Assembly: GCF_965230735.1 (NCBI RefSeq)
Contig: NZ_OZ246016.1
Coordinates: 310,001-374,000, forward strand
DNA: 64,000 bases
Origin: Motiliproteus sp965230735
GTDB taxonomy: Bacteria > Pseudomonadota > Gammaproteobacteria > Pseudomonadales > Balneatricaceae
Reading direction: 5' to 3'
Under the pieces are notes generated by a model, which saw only the letters and a list, made by a program, of their open reading frames with translations, was not told where the DNA came from and did not search any database. The position numbers and the translations under genes were made by a program. Each line of letters opens with the position of its first letter. Position 1 is the stretch's first letter. Below are positions 64,000-64,000 of the stretch, one piece after another.

Positions 64000-64000
64000 C

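Overview
The window looks like chromosomal DNA of a GC-rich (roughly 60 percent) gammaproteobacterium of the Pseudomonadales/Oceanospirillales type, probably aquatic. The basis is the ribosomal-protein operons lying next to uvrA and ssb in the Pseudomonas-like order, a zinc-free S14, a CCA-encoding tRNA-Leu, TRAP and sodium-symporter uptake genes, and an Aer-like receptor. The genus assignment is inference.

Layout. 1-6363: ssb (cut by the window edge) diverges from uvrA; then a PAS-type chemoreceptor and a Mut7-C RNase-like gene that appears frameshifted. 6388-20307: the S10, spc and alpha operons run head to tail on the minus strand from rpsJ to rplQ, with secY, rpmJ and rpoA in their usual places. 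I can read a sigma70-type promoter before rpsJ, one before rplN and one between rpmJ and rpsM. The str operon genes (rpsL, rpsG, fusA, tuf) are not upstream of rpsJ; serB is. 21831-28773: a DedA-PAP2 fusion, rnr, a TauE/SafE permease, a lipid-anchored cytochrome c and an AlkX/YcaQ-type DNA glycosylase. 28790-31358: an HxlR regulator diverges from a flavin reductase and an acyl-CoA-dehydrogenase-like flavoenzyme, with a clear operator-like array between them. 31423-37064: secF, secD, yajC, tgt and queA.

Accessory segment. A tRNA-Leu(CAA) at 37174-37260 is followed by one AT-richer gene of 1971 codons (37452-43367). It encodes a DUF4011-type SF1 helicase with a Vsr/DUF559-like nuclease domain, a DUF3320-type tail and an N-terminal region carrying a Cys-His-Asp arrangement like transglutaminases. 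It resembles the single-gene Hhe-type phage defence proteins. A 13-bp near-copy of the tRNA T-arm lies beyond its far side and may be a decayed attachment site. This is the best candidate for an unusual system.

43624-64000: a NYN-domain protein and dbpA; a TetR-regulated RND efflux pair; a 3-hydroxyacyl-CoA dehydrogenase and enoyl-CoA hydratase pair; an AraC regulator with a LysE exporter; a two-component system; and a minus-strand catabolic cluster (TRAP transporter, three subunits of an HcnABC/opine-oxidase-type amine dehydrogenase, RidA, a sodium:solute symporter and its 33-residue accessory protein). The cluster probably imports and oxidises an amino acid or opine-like compound and disposes of the reactive imine product.
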